A stretch of DNA of 38,345 bases from an uncultured Lachnospiraceae bacterium (lineage in GTDB: Bacteria > Bacillota > Clostridia > Lachnospirales > Lachnospiraceae): the NCBI GenBank assembly GCA_947382625.1, contig CANDAG010000034.1, forward strand, positions 1 through 38,345, given 5' to 3'. A model generated the notes under the pieces. That model saw only the letters and a program-made list of their open reading frames with translations. It was not told the DNA's origin and did no database searches. How positions within the stretch are numbered: the stretch's first letter is position 1; the number at the start of each line of letters is the position of its first letter. This document shows positions 1-6,916 of the stretch, one piece after another. The translations under genes were made by a program, and so were the position numbers.

Positions 1-62
1 CACTTGTTGTAAAGTGTATCAACACCAGCCTGAAAATCCTGCTGTAAATTATTATTTACCAT
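1..62 (-). CDS. possible 5' end of a phage tail-type gene, opposite strand, cut by window edge
   Basis: Read on the minus strand, an ATG at 62-60 opens a frame of 20 codons that runs off the left edge. The peptide (starting MVNNNLQQDF, ending GVDTLYNK) has the feel of N-termini of short phage tail or tail-fibre proteins. An in-frame TGA lies four codons before the ATG, so the frame really starts here. No ribosome binding site is visible in front of it, which argues against expression in this orientation. The plus strand is also open in one frame, ending in a TAA at 62-64, so an alternative is the C-terminus of an upstream plus-strand phage gene. Too short to decide. Confidence 0.3.
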   Translation of the reverse strand, partial: MVNNNLQQDFQAGVDTLYNK

Positions 63-92
63 AATAAAAAATCAAAAAGAAAGGAATCAAGA

Positions 93-503
93 ATGAACAA
101 AATTGTATTTTCAGACAACACAGAAATTCAGATCTCCAATGTGACCCAGTCAGGAGATACACTGACGATCACAGCAGATACTCAGGATGTTAATTCGGTT
201 ATTGAGAAATTCCGTAACAGGTCCGCAACCTCTGTCATGAGGTACTATTCAGGAATTGATCTGATCCGCGGGTATGCAGGGTATACAAAGCTGCATGAGG
301 TATCATTTACCCCTGATGTAGTCACCGATGTGGATTATGCAACAGAGGATCCTGTGACCGAGAGCGGCTTTACAGAACTGGTAACAGACAGATGTGTAGT
401 AACGATGAAGAAAGTTTCCATGCTTGCTTCGGTGGCTGGACAGACAGCACAAAATACGGCCAACATCGATTATCTGGCTATGGAAACAGGGGTTGAACTG
501 TAA
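93..503 (+). CDS. phage structural-region protein of unknown function
   Basis: A 136-residue acidic protein with no signal peptide or membrane segment. Start ATG at 93 follows an AAAGGA ribosome binding site. The composition is beta-rich, with many Thr, Val and Asp, and the middle carries DVVTDVDYATEDPV, as seen in small proteins encoded between phage tail genes and the lysis cassette. I do not recognise a named family. Its position directly upstream of an XkdX-type gene, a holin and an endolysin, all on the same strand with short gaps, makes a phage origin very likely. It may be a tail accessory or baseplate-proximal protein, but that is inference from place only. Confidence 0.75.
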   Translation: MNKIVFSDNTEIQISNVTQSGDTLTITADTQDVNSVIEKFRNRSATSVMRYYSGIDLIRGYAGYTKLHEVSFTPDVVTDVDYATEDPVTESGFTELVTDRCVVTMKKVSMLASVAGQTAQNTANIDYLAMETGVEL

Positions 504-513
504 GGAGGCGGCT

Positions 514-654
514 ATGAATCATTCTAAAAATTTTAGTAAAGTGAAACAGTACTATGACAGAAAATTGTGGAACCTTGCAAAGGTGACTGCAGCTGTTGGT
601 AAGTGGATTACAGAAGAGGAATTTGAAGAGATTACAGGGAAAGAGTTTAAGTAA
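514..654 (+). CDS. XkdX family phage protein
   Basis: A 46-residue protein starting at ATG 514 with AAGGAGG ten bases upstream. It shows the layout of the XkdX family found between tail-fibre genes and holins in PBSX-like and other Firmicute phages: an aromatic-basic N-terminal half (VKQYYDRKLW), a hydrophobic middle, and a C-terminal ITEEEFEEITG segment, which is the most recognisable part of the family. The gene starts 10 bases after the stop of the upstream gene and is followed after 15 bases by the next phage gene. The family's molecular role is unknown. A longer overlapping frame beginning at 424 includes this sequence but lacks a ribosome binding site and is rejected. Confidence 0.85.
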   Translation: MNHSKNFSKVKQYYDRKLWNLAKVTAAVGKWITEEEFEEITGKEFK

Positions 655-669
655 CAGGAGCTGACAAAG

Positions 670-1011
670 ATGGAAATAATATCTTACATATCGGCACATT
701 GGGTAGAATGGATTTTTTCCGCGTCAACGGTTATCCTCGGCTATCTGTACCGACAGACAGCAAAAAAACTGAAAGAAGAACAGAGGAAAAATAAGGCAGT
801 TGCTGACGGTGTGCAGTGCCTTCTGCGAGAGAGCATTGTATCAAATTATAACAAATACCAGGAGCGTGATTTCTGCCCTATATATGCTAAGGAGTCGATC
901 AAAAAAGCCTACGAAGCGTACCATGCATTAGGAGGCAACGATGTTGCAACGCAACTATATCATACACTACTAAAAATGCCGGAAGAACCGGAGGAAAGAG
1001 AGGAAAAGTAA
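670..1011 (+). CDS. single-TM phage lysis-cassette protein, function unknown
   Basis: A 113-residue protein with a short N-terminal hydrophobic stretch (about residues 9-27), then a charged, probably helical segment (KKLKEEQRKNKA), and a soluble C-terminus ending in a Glu-rich tail. Start ATG 670 has CAGGAG 12 bases upstream. The stop is followed by only one base before the holin ATG, so the two are very likely translated together. A single membrane anchor plus coiled region next to a holin and endolysin suggests a lysis accessory or membrane-anchored tail-end protein. I do not recognise a named family, and the role is inferred only from context. Confidence 0.75.
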   Translation: MEIISYISAHWVEWIFSASTVILGYLYRQTAKKLKEEQRKNKAVADGVQCLLRESIVSNYNKYQERDFCPIYAKESIKKAYEAYHALGGNDVATQLYHTLLKMPEEPEEREEK

Positions 1012-1012
1012 T

Positions 1013-1252
1013 ATGAAAAAGAAAATCGAAAAAGGAACCATTGTAAGAACCGCAGTGCTGACATTTGCGCTTATCAATCAGGTGCTGATGATCAGTGGGT
1101 ACAATCCGTTGCCCTTTACTGATGAGGATTTTGGACAGGCTGTGTCCATGCTGCTGACTATAGGGGCGGCGCTCTGGGCATGGTGGAAGAACAACAGCTT
1201 CACACAGGCAGCTATCACGGCGGATGAACATCTGCAGAAGTTAAAGGGATAA
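1013..1252 (+). CDS. phage holin, phi LC3 type
   Basis: A 79-residue protein with two hydrophobic segments: residues about 10-27 (IVRTAVLTFALINQVLMI) and about 45-60 (AVSMLLTIGAALWAWW), separated by a short loop containing NPLPFTDED. The WWKNNSFT motif after the second segment is typical of phi LC3-family holins. Holins form membrane lesions that release the endolysin to the cell wall at the end of the lytic cycle. It sits one base after the upstream membrane protein and nine bases before the endolysin, the standard lysis-cassette order. Length is normal for the family. Confidence 0.9.
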   Translation: MKKKIEKGTIVRTAVLTFALINQVLMISGYNPLPFTDEDFGQAVSMLLTIGAALWAWWKNNSFTQAAITADEHLQKLKG

Positions 1253-1261
1253 GGTGATTAA

Positions 1262-2047
1262 ATGAAAGGAATTGATGTATCATACCACAATGGTATTATT
1301 AACTGGAATAAAGTAAGGCAGTCAGTAGATTTTGCGATCATCCGTGCTGGGTATGGTAAATCGCAGATGGACAGGCAGTTTATCAACAACATCTGCGGAG
1401 CTGACACAGCTGGCCTTAAAGTGGGCATTTACTGGTTTATCTATGCTGACGATGTGAGTGAAGCGATTGCAAATGCAGAGAAATGCGAGGAACTTATCAG
1501 TAAGTACAGAGAGATCATTACAATGCGGGTATGGGCTGACTGGGAGTATGATTCCGACAAACGTAACCCACAAACGAAAGAAAGTCGGACAGCCATTGTC
1601 AGAGCTTTTTGTGATTATCTGTCCAGTAAGGGATATGAAGTGGGAGTTTACTCCAATGTTGATTACATAGAGAATAAATTCGGAGATTTAAGCAAATATC
1701 CCTTATGGCTGGCAAGATACAGCTCTGGTATGGGTGGGTACCAGCCGTTTATGTGGCAGCATTCTTCGAAAGGGAAAGTACCCGGCATATCTACTGATGT
1801 GGATATGAATATTTACTATGGAAACTTGCAAGGGTACACCAGGCCGCGAAGCACTGTCAGAGCTGGCAGTCGGGGAACGGACGTTACTTACCTGCAGCAG
1901 CGCCTTGCAACCAAAGGGTATAGCGTCGGTGCCATTGATGGGATCTTTGGGATCAAAACACTGGAGGCTGTAAAGGCATTCCAGGCGGACAGCGGGCTGG
2001 TTATTGACGGGATTGTAGGACCCAAGACGTGGAATTTGATAGGATAA
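1262..2047 (+). CDS. phage endolysin: GH25 muramidase with peptidoglycan-binding domain
   Basis: A 261-residue lysozyme that cleaves MurNAc-GlcNAc bonds of peptidoglycan. Residues 1-190 form a glycoside hydrolase 25 domain: GIDVSYHNG near the N-terminus gives Asp5, and WADWEYD supplies the DxE pair (Asp93, Glu95). STDVDMN near 178-183 is the usual end of the fold. Residues about 203-260 form a PG_binding_1 repeat, with the LQQRLATKGY and FQADSGLVIDG signatures. There is no signal peptide, consistent with release through the adjacent holin. Start ATG 1262 has AAGGTG upstream. It is the last gene of the phage cluster and is followed by a strong terminator. Confidence 0.95.
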   Translation: MKGIDVSYHNGIINWNKVRQSVDFAIIRAGYGKSQMDRQFINNICGADTAGLKVGIYWFIYADDVSEAIANAEKCEELISKYREIITMRVWADWEYDSDKRNPQTKESRTAIVRAFCDYLSSKGYEVGVYSNVDYIENKFGDLSKYPLWLARYSSGMGGYQPFMWQHSSKGKVPGISTDVDMNIYYGNLQGYTRPRSTVRAGSRGTDVTYLQQRLATKGYSVGAIDGIFGIKTLEAVKAFQADSGLVIDGIVGPKTWNLIG

Positions 2048-2053
2048 GAAGGA

Positions 2054-2078
2054 GGGCAGCCCAAGTGGCTGCCCTTTT
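2054..2078 (+). terminator. intrinsic terminator after the phage lysis cassette
   Basis: An 8-bp perfect GC-rich stem (GGGCAGCC at 2054-2061 with GGCTGCCC at 2067-2074), a 5-base loop and a run of four T. It lies seven bases after the endolysin stop and closes the phage transcript before the two-component system. Confidence 0.9.
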
Positions 2079-2103
2079 AACAATTAACAAAGTGTGGTAT
2101 AAT
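2077..2103 (+). promoter_or_regulatory. candidate extended -10 promoter
   Basis: A perfect TATAAT at 2098-2103 preceded by TGG (extended -10). The best -35-like element, TTAACA at 2077-2082, is only 15 bases away and overlaps the terminator tail. A transcript from here would have a leader of about 170 bases before the response regulator, crossing the direct repeats at 2187-2205. Confidence 0.4.
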
Positions 2104-2186
2104 CGCAGATGAAAAAGGTAAGTTTTATTTACAAGTATACACAAAATATACAAAAACAGGGACTTTGCCAGTAAAATCAAGGATTT

Positions 2187-2231
2187 AATCTTAATAAAAT
2201 CTTAACTTTTTTCCTACCCGGCATTTAAAAT
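2187..2231 (+). promoter_or_regulatory. candidate response-regulator operator with overlapping promoter
   Basis: The octamer AATCTTAA occurs at 2187-2194 and again at 2198-2205, an exact 11-bp period (one helical turn). A weaker copy, AATCAAGG, begins at 2175. A TAAAAT -10-like element lies at 2226-2231. The -35 position 17 bases upstream (2203-2208) is poor and overlaps the second repeat. This is the layout expected of an activator-dependent promoter bound by an OmpR/PhoB-type regulator, such as the one encoded just downstream. Autoregulation is inferred. Confidence 0.5.
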
Positions 2232-2278
2232 TTATATGGTTTACTATTAACAACCCACAGAAAGGCGTGTGTATTATT

Positions 2279-2971
2279 ATGACTAATATTCTGGTTTGCG
2301 ATGATGATAAGGAAATCGTGGATGCCATTGAGATCTATCTGCTTCAGGAAGGCTACCGGGTTTATAAGGCCTATGACGGGGAGCAGGCAATACGGCTTTT
2401 GAAGGAGCAGAATATCCAGCTTCTTATCATAGATATTATGATGCCAAAGCTGGATGGTATCCATGCCACCTTAAAGATCAGAGAGTACAGCAGTATCCCC
2501 ATCATCTTTCTCTCCGCAAAGTCGGAGGATACCGACAAGATCCTGGGACTGAATATCGGGGCGGATGATTATGTCACCAAACCCTTTAATCCATTGGAGC
2601 TTGTGGCCAGGGTGAAGTCCAATCTGCGCAGATATACCCAGCTGGGAAATCTGAATGTGGAGAACAATGCACTCTTTACAGCAGGGGGACTGTGTATCAA
2701 TGATGATACCAAGGAAGTGACGGTGGACGGAGAAAGCGTCCGGCTTACGCCTATCGAATATAATATTCTTCTTTTACTGGTTAAGAATAAGGGGAAGGTT
2801 TTTTCTATCGACCAGATCTATGAAAATATCTGGAACGAAGAGGCTATCGGGGCTGATAATACGGTTGCAGTTCATATCAGACATATCAGAGAAAAGATCG
2901 AGATCAACCCCAAGGATCCCAGATATCTGAAGGTAGTCTGGGGGGTAGGCTACAAGATTGAAAAACAATAG
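2279..2971 (+). CDS. OmpR/PhoB-family response regulator
   Basis: A 230-residue two-component regulator. The receiver domain (about 1-118) has the acidic cluster at Asp8-Asp10, the phospho-acceptor Asp52 in LIIDIMMPKLDG, Ser79 and Lys101 in VTKPF. The C-terminal winged-helix DNA-binding domain (about 133-228) ends with the typical VWGVGYKI signature. I chose ATG 2279 because MTNILVCDDD is the normal family start. A GTG at 2267 would add four residues but sits on top of the AGAAAGG ribosome binding site. It lies 12 bases before a cognate histidine kinase, so the pair is co-transcribed. The target genes are unknown. The direct repeats upstream suggest autoregulation. Confidence 0.95.
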   Translation: MTNILVCDDDKEIVDAIEIYLLQEGYRVYKAYDGEQAIRLLKEQNIQLLIIDIMMPKLDGIHATLKIREYSSIPIIFLSAKSEDTDKILGLNIGADDYVTKPFNPLELVARVKSNLRRYTQLGNLNVENNALFTAGGLCINDDTKEVTVDGESVRLTPIEYNILLLLVKNKGKVFSIDQIYENIWNEEAIGADNTVAVHIRHIREKIEINPKDPRYLKVVWGVGYKIEKQ

Positions 2972-2983
2972 GAGCAAAAAGCA

Positions 2984-5551
2984 ATGGATGATCAAAGGAT
3001 TCAGGATGACAACCGGAAAACGGAACAGAAAAAAAAGAGTAAAAAAGGCAGGACGTTTCTGCATGTGCTGCAGCACATTGCACTGGTAACGGCAGTGGTC
3101 CTGGCCGTAACAGTTCTCGCGGGCTCCTATCTTTCCCTGCCTTCCAGAAAGGGAGTGGAGCGGTACAGCCTGATAGGAGAGGACAGGAGCGCGGCCTTTG
3201 AGGATTCCAGGCTGTTCAATCATCTGCTGGGAAATAATATTTCAGATGTGATCTGCTATGGCGCGATCCGGAGCCAGATGGAGACAGAGGGGGTATTTGA
3301 TCCCAAAAAGGAAATAGACATCACAGCCTTTGCGGGCAGATACGGAGAGCTGCCTCAGGAATATATCACAGCCCGTTACTATCTGGATGATCTGCTTAAA
3401 TGGGCCCAGGCAGGGCTTGAGTATGAGGATGTCTGGATGAGCGGAGAGGAAGTGAACCGCTTTTTAAGCAGCGGCAGAACATTGACGAAGCTGGATCCCG
3501 GGAACAGTGGGGCGAAGTATTTAACCTCAGACCTGACAGGGGCAACCCAGGTGGTAGATGTATCCGGAAATCTGCTGGATCCTTCTGATCTGGAAAGAGA
3601 GGATGTACAGGAAAATATCCTGAAAAACAGACATCGCACAGTGGATGGCAAAAACATTGAGAATTTTGTATCCTCATGGGAGGAATATCACAGTCTTTGC
3701 GATAATCTGAGCGCTTCCGTAAATGATCTGTATATCAACTATAACAATTATCTGGACTATAAGGATTATTTTGATGCCGGCGATTCTAATATCGTATATC
3801 TGATCAGTAAGACCATAGGCGGTAAGACAGAGGTCTATACCAATATGGAAAACAGCACAGGTACGGCCTCCCAGCTGGAAAAGGAGCTTAAAAAGCGGTG
3901 CGACAAATATATTTATTATGATGTGCCCCGTATGGAGTTTGAGACCAACACCATGATAGAGGAATCCACACTGCGGTATCTGTTAAACGGATATGAATAT
4001 GCCTATCCCGAGGAGACGAAGGTAATGATCGGGGTGGATTCTTCCTACAGCGCCATGGACAGCTTTACCCAGGCCAGGGACGGCTTCGGAAATTTTGTCC
4101 CTTATTTATGGCAGTATTTAAGCGGAGCAGTGATCTGTATCCTGATCTACCTCCTTCTTTTAATGCTTCTGACCAGGCAGGAAGGTGTGGTGTACAGAAG
4201 AGATACGGGAGAAAGAGCGATCGCCTTACAGCCTGAGGATCATATTCCTACAGAACCAATGATTCTGGCAGGTATCCTTCTTTTAGGGGGAAGCCTTTAT
4301 GGGATCTCCAAAGCAGTCAATATGCTGTGGCAATCTGTGGAAAGCGGATTTTTGATCGCCCTTGCCGGTGCTTCGGCACTTTTGGTCAGCCTGATCTTTT
4401 CCTTCTTTTATTACAGCCTGGTGAGAAGGATCAAGGCGCAAATACTTTGGCGTGGAAGCCTTCTTCGGCGTATGGCGAAAGCTGCACGGAGGTGGATCCT
4501 GTATTTCTTCCGGAATTCTACATTGATCCTGAGGGTGTGGGTTCCTCTGGGAGTCTTTGTGCTGGTGAACGGCGGACTGGTTCTGCTGATATTTTGTCTG
4601 GCCATGGATCAAAAATGGCTGTGGTTCCCTGTACTTTTGATCCTGGCGGCTCTGGACGGGTTTGTTGGAAATGTTCTGTACCGCTCTGCGCTTGCAAGGC
4701 AGCGGGTATTGGAAGGGATTGAGTTGATCCGTGAGGGTAATCTGTCTCATAAGGTGGCGGAAGACGGAATGTTCGGAGAGGATCTGGCCCTGGCCAAGGC
4801 AGTAAACAGCATCGGAGAAAGTGTGAAGAATGCGGTGGAGACCAGCATGAAGGATGAGAGGCTGAAAGCGGATCTGATCACCAATGTCTCCCATGACATC
4901 AAGACCCCTCTTACCTCCATCATCAACTATGTAGATCTGATCAAAAGGCAAAATGTGAACGATCCTAAGATCAGGGAATATATTGAAGTACTGGATGTAA
5001 AGTCCCAACGCTTAAAACAGCTGACAGACGACCTTGTGGAGGCTTCCAAGATCTCCTCCGGCAACATTGTGCTTCAGTGGGAGAAGATCAATCTGGTAGA
5101 GCTGCTTAACCAGACCATAGGGGAGTTCTCGGAGAAGTTTGAAGAAAAAGCACTTTTCCCTGTACTGCGGGCGCCTAAGGGTTCCGTATTTATTGAGGCG
5201 GACAGCAGAAGGATCTGGCGGGTGATTGAAAATCTGTTTAACAATATTCTGAAATATGCTTTGCAGGGAACGAGAGTTTATATTGATCTGGGATTCTATG
5301 AGGATGAACAAAAGCAGAAGCTGGTGATGCTTTCTATCAAAAACATCTCGGCACAGCCTTTAAAGGTAAGCCCTGAGGAGCTGACAGAGAGATTTATCCG
5401 GGGAGATGAATCCAGGACTACCGAAGGAAGCGGACTGGGCCTTTCCATTGCAAAAAATCTGACGGAAGCTCAAAAGGGAGCGTTTGAGATCGTGATGGAT
5501 GGAGACCTGTTCAAAGTAAATCTGATCTTCCCTCTGCTGGAGGGTGAATAG
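2984..5551 (+). CDS. large sensor histidine kinase with six predicted membrane segments
   Basis: An 855-residue membrane kinase that should phosphorylate the adjacent regulator. A basic N-terminus leads into TM1 (about 27-50), then an outside domain of about 320 residues (51-370), then TM2 (about 372-396), TM3 (424-446), TM4 (454-480), TM5 (517-540) and TM6 (546-566). A HAMP-like segment (about 567-620) joins the catalytic core. The H box NVSHDIKTPLTS places the phospho-acceptor at His637; an N box (ENLFNNILKY, about 749-758) and a G box (GSGLGLS, about 815-821) follow. Typical kinases with one sensor loop have two TMs, so four extra segments and a long linker are unusual. The ligand is not evident. 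ATG 2984 is preceded by AGGAGC. A bidirectional terminator follows. Confidence 0.93.
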   Translation: MDDQRIQDDNRKTEQKKKSKKGRTFLHVLQHIALVTAVVLAVTVLAGSYLSLPSRKGVERYSLIGEDRSAAFEDSRLFNHLLGNNISDVICYGAIRSQMETEGVFDPKKEIDITAFAGRYGELPQEYITARYYLDDLLKWAQAGLEYEDVWMSGEEVNRFLSSGRTLTKLDPGNSGAKYLTSDLTGATQVVDVSGNLLDPSDLEREDVQENILKNRHRTVDGKNIENFVSSWEEYHSLCDNLSASVNDLYINYNNYLDYKDYFDAGDSNIVYLISKTIGGKTEVYTNMENSTGTASQLEKELKKRCDKYIYYDVPRMEFETNTMIEESTLRYLLNGYEYAYPEETKVMIGVDSSYSAMDSFTQARDGFGNFVPYLWQYLSGAVICILIYLLLLMLLTRQEGVVYRRDTGERAIALQPEDHIPTEPMILAGILLLGGSLYGISKAVNMLWQSVESGFLIALAGASALLVSLIFSFFYYSLVRRIKAQILWRGSLLRRMAKAARRWILYFFRNSTLILRVWVPLGVFVLVNGGLVLLIFCLAMDQKWLWFPVLLILAALDGFVGNVLYRSALARQRVLEGIELIREGNLSHKVAEDGMFGEDLALAKAVNSIGESVKNAVETSMKDERLKADLITNVSHDIKTPLTSIINYVDLIKRQNVNDPKIREYIEVLDVKSQRLKQLTDDLVEASKISSGNIVLQWEKINLVELLNQTIGEFSEKFEEKALFPVLRAPKGSVFIEADSRRIWRVIENLFNNILKYALQGTRVYIDLGFYEDEQKQKLVMLSIKNISAQPLKVSPEELTERFIRGDESRTTEGSGLGLSIAKNLTEAQKGAFEIVMDGDLFKVNLIFPLLEGE

Positions 5552-5559
5552 ACATATGT

Positions 5560-5586
5560 AAAAAAGCGGGCAAAGCCCGCTTTTTT
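5560..5586. terminator. bidirectional intrinsic terminator between the kinase gene and prs
   Basis: AAAAAAGCGGGC (5560-5571) pairs perfectly with GCCCGCTTTTTT (5575-5586) around a three-base loop. The A and T tracts on both sides let it work on both strands. Its right edge overlaps the stop codon of the convergent prs gene. Confidence 0.92.
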
Positions 5587-6781
5587 ATTCGTTAATGCTG
5601 TAATCATCCTCCCGGTTATTGTAACGGGCCAGAAATTCCCGGATCTTTTCGGTAGGAGTATAGACATTGGCCATGGAGGAATCATGATTCATAAAATCGA
5701 TGATAGAGGCCAAAAACTTGCTCATATCGGCTTCTACATAGTAGGGACGATCATGCAGCTCCGGAATCCGGTAGGTAAGGTTTGTGGTCACCACCTTGTC
5801 AAAAAAGCATTTCTCATAAGCCTCGTCAAAGAGCTCAAGTCCGTCGGAGAAAAGGCCGAAGGTGCTGCAGATATAAACGCTTTTGGCGTTCATTGCCTTC
5901 AGCAGTCTTGCAGTTTCGAGGATACTGCTGCCGGTATCAATGATATCATCGATCAGGATAACATCCTTCCCGTCTACGCTGTCACCGAGAAATTCCTTTA
6001 CGCCTATGGCCGTGTCCGTCTCGGGATGCTGGGAGTAATTCCGTCTTTTGTAGAACATACCGGTATTAACGCCAAGGACGCTGGCAAAATATATGGCACG
6101 GTTTAAGCCGCCGGCATCGGGGCTTATGACCACCAGATGATCTTTGTCGATCAGAAGGCTGTCCTCCGTGGCTAAAAGAGCACGGATAAACTGATAGGGC
6201 GGCGTAAAATTATCAAAGCCGCATAAGGGGGCTGCATTTTGGATACTGGGATCGTGTGCGTCGAAGGTGATCAGATTGCTGACCCCCATTTTACCCAGCT
6301 CCTCAATAGCATATGCACAATCCAGGGATTCCCGGCAGTTCCTTCTGAACTGGCGTCCCTCATACAAAAAGGGCATGATCACAGTGATACGGTGTGCCTT
6401 GCCGTTCACGGCAGCAATAACCCTTTTTAAGTCCTGATAATGGTCATCAGGAGATTTATAGTTCGTATAGCCATTCATAGTATAAGAAATGCTATGGTTG
6501 CATACATCGGTGAGGATAAAAAGATCCGCGCCTCTGACGGATTCAGAGATAAGAGCCTTGCCTTCCCCGCTTCCAAACCGGTAGCAGGCGGCGTCTAAAA
6601 GATAGCTGTCGGCAGCGTAGCCTTTAAATGCATGGTCATTTTTTGCGATGCTCTTAATATTTTTTCGGAAAGTAACAAGATGATCGTTAACACTTTCTCC
6701 TAACCTGGCAGCTGAATCCATAACGATCAGCTTCAGGGAAGCAACAGGGATGGCCGTTTCAAGTTTATGTAAGTCGGGCAT
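5585..6781 (-). CDS. prs: ribose-phosphate pyrophosphokinase (PRPP synthetase), long divergent type
   Basis: A 398-residue enzyme that would make PRPP from ribose-5-phosphate and ATP for nucleotide, His and Trp synthesis. The PRPP-binding loop is clear at 273-286 (DVILIDDIIDTGSS), as are the metal and ribose-phosphate region FDAHD (173-177) and SPDAGGLNRA (220-229). The protein is about 80 residues longer than typical bacterial Prs. It has an N-terminal extension, an extra segment near 100-120 and a C-terminal tail, and the usual flexible-loop RQDRR is replaced by GRQFRRN. ATG 6781 has GGAGG five bases upstream on its strand. It is transcribed divergently from the DUF512 gene through an overlapping promoter pair. 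Confidence 0.9.
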   Translation of the reverse strand: MPDLHKLETAIPVASLKLIVMDSAARLGESVNDHLVTFRKNIKSIAKNDHAFKGYAADSYLLDAACYRFGSGEGKALISESVRGADLFILTDVCNHSISYTMNGYTNYKSPDDHYQDLKRVIAAVNGKAHRITVIMPFLYEGRQFRRNCRESLDCAYAIEELGKMGVSNLITFDAHDPSIQNAAPLCGFDNFTPPYQFIRALLATEDSLLIDKDHLVVISPDAGGLNRAIYFASVLGVNTGMFYKRRNYSQHPETDTAIGVKEFLGDSVDGKDVILIDDIIDTGSSILETARLLKAMNAKSVYICSTFGLFSDGLELFDEAYEKCFFDKVVTTNLTYRIPELHDRPYYVEADMSKFLASIIDFMNHDSSMANVYTPTEKIREFLARYNNREDDYSINE

Positions 6782-6824
6782 GTCAACCTCCGGTCAGTAA
6801 ATATGGTTTAACCTGATACTTTAT

Positions 6825-6853
6825 TTTATATCATTATGCTAGTGACACGTCAA
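6825..6853 (-). promoter_or_regulatory. sigma-A-type promoter for prs
   Basis: On the minus strand, TTGACG (6853-6848), a 17-base spacer and TATAAA (6830-6825) lie about 45 bases upstream of the prs start. Both elements are close to consensus. Confidence 0.65.
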
Positions 6854-6870
6854 GAAAATTCTAGTAAAAT
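6842..6870 (+). promoter_or_regulatory. sigma-A-type promoter for the DUF512-der-plsY-gpsA run
   Basis: GTGACA (6842-6847), a 17-base spacer and TAAAAT (6865-6870) lie about 45 bases before the TTG start at 6917. Its -35 directly abuts the -35 of the divergent prs promoter, so the two sites overlap. Confidence 0.55.
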
Positions 6871-6916
6871 AGATATGATTGAACAGTAACGGCAAAGGAA
6901 AGCGCAGGGAGAGAGT

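Noticed and set aside
424-654. Longer reading of the XkdX gene starting at 424
   Set aside because: It overlaps the previous gene for 80 bases and lacks a ribosome binding site, while ATG 514 has AAGGAGG.
2048-2278. Prophage attachment site (attR)
   Set aside because: No tRNA, integrase or identifiable direct repeat matching another place in the window; the prophage's left end is not included.
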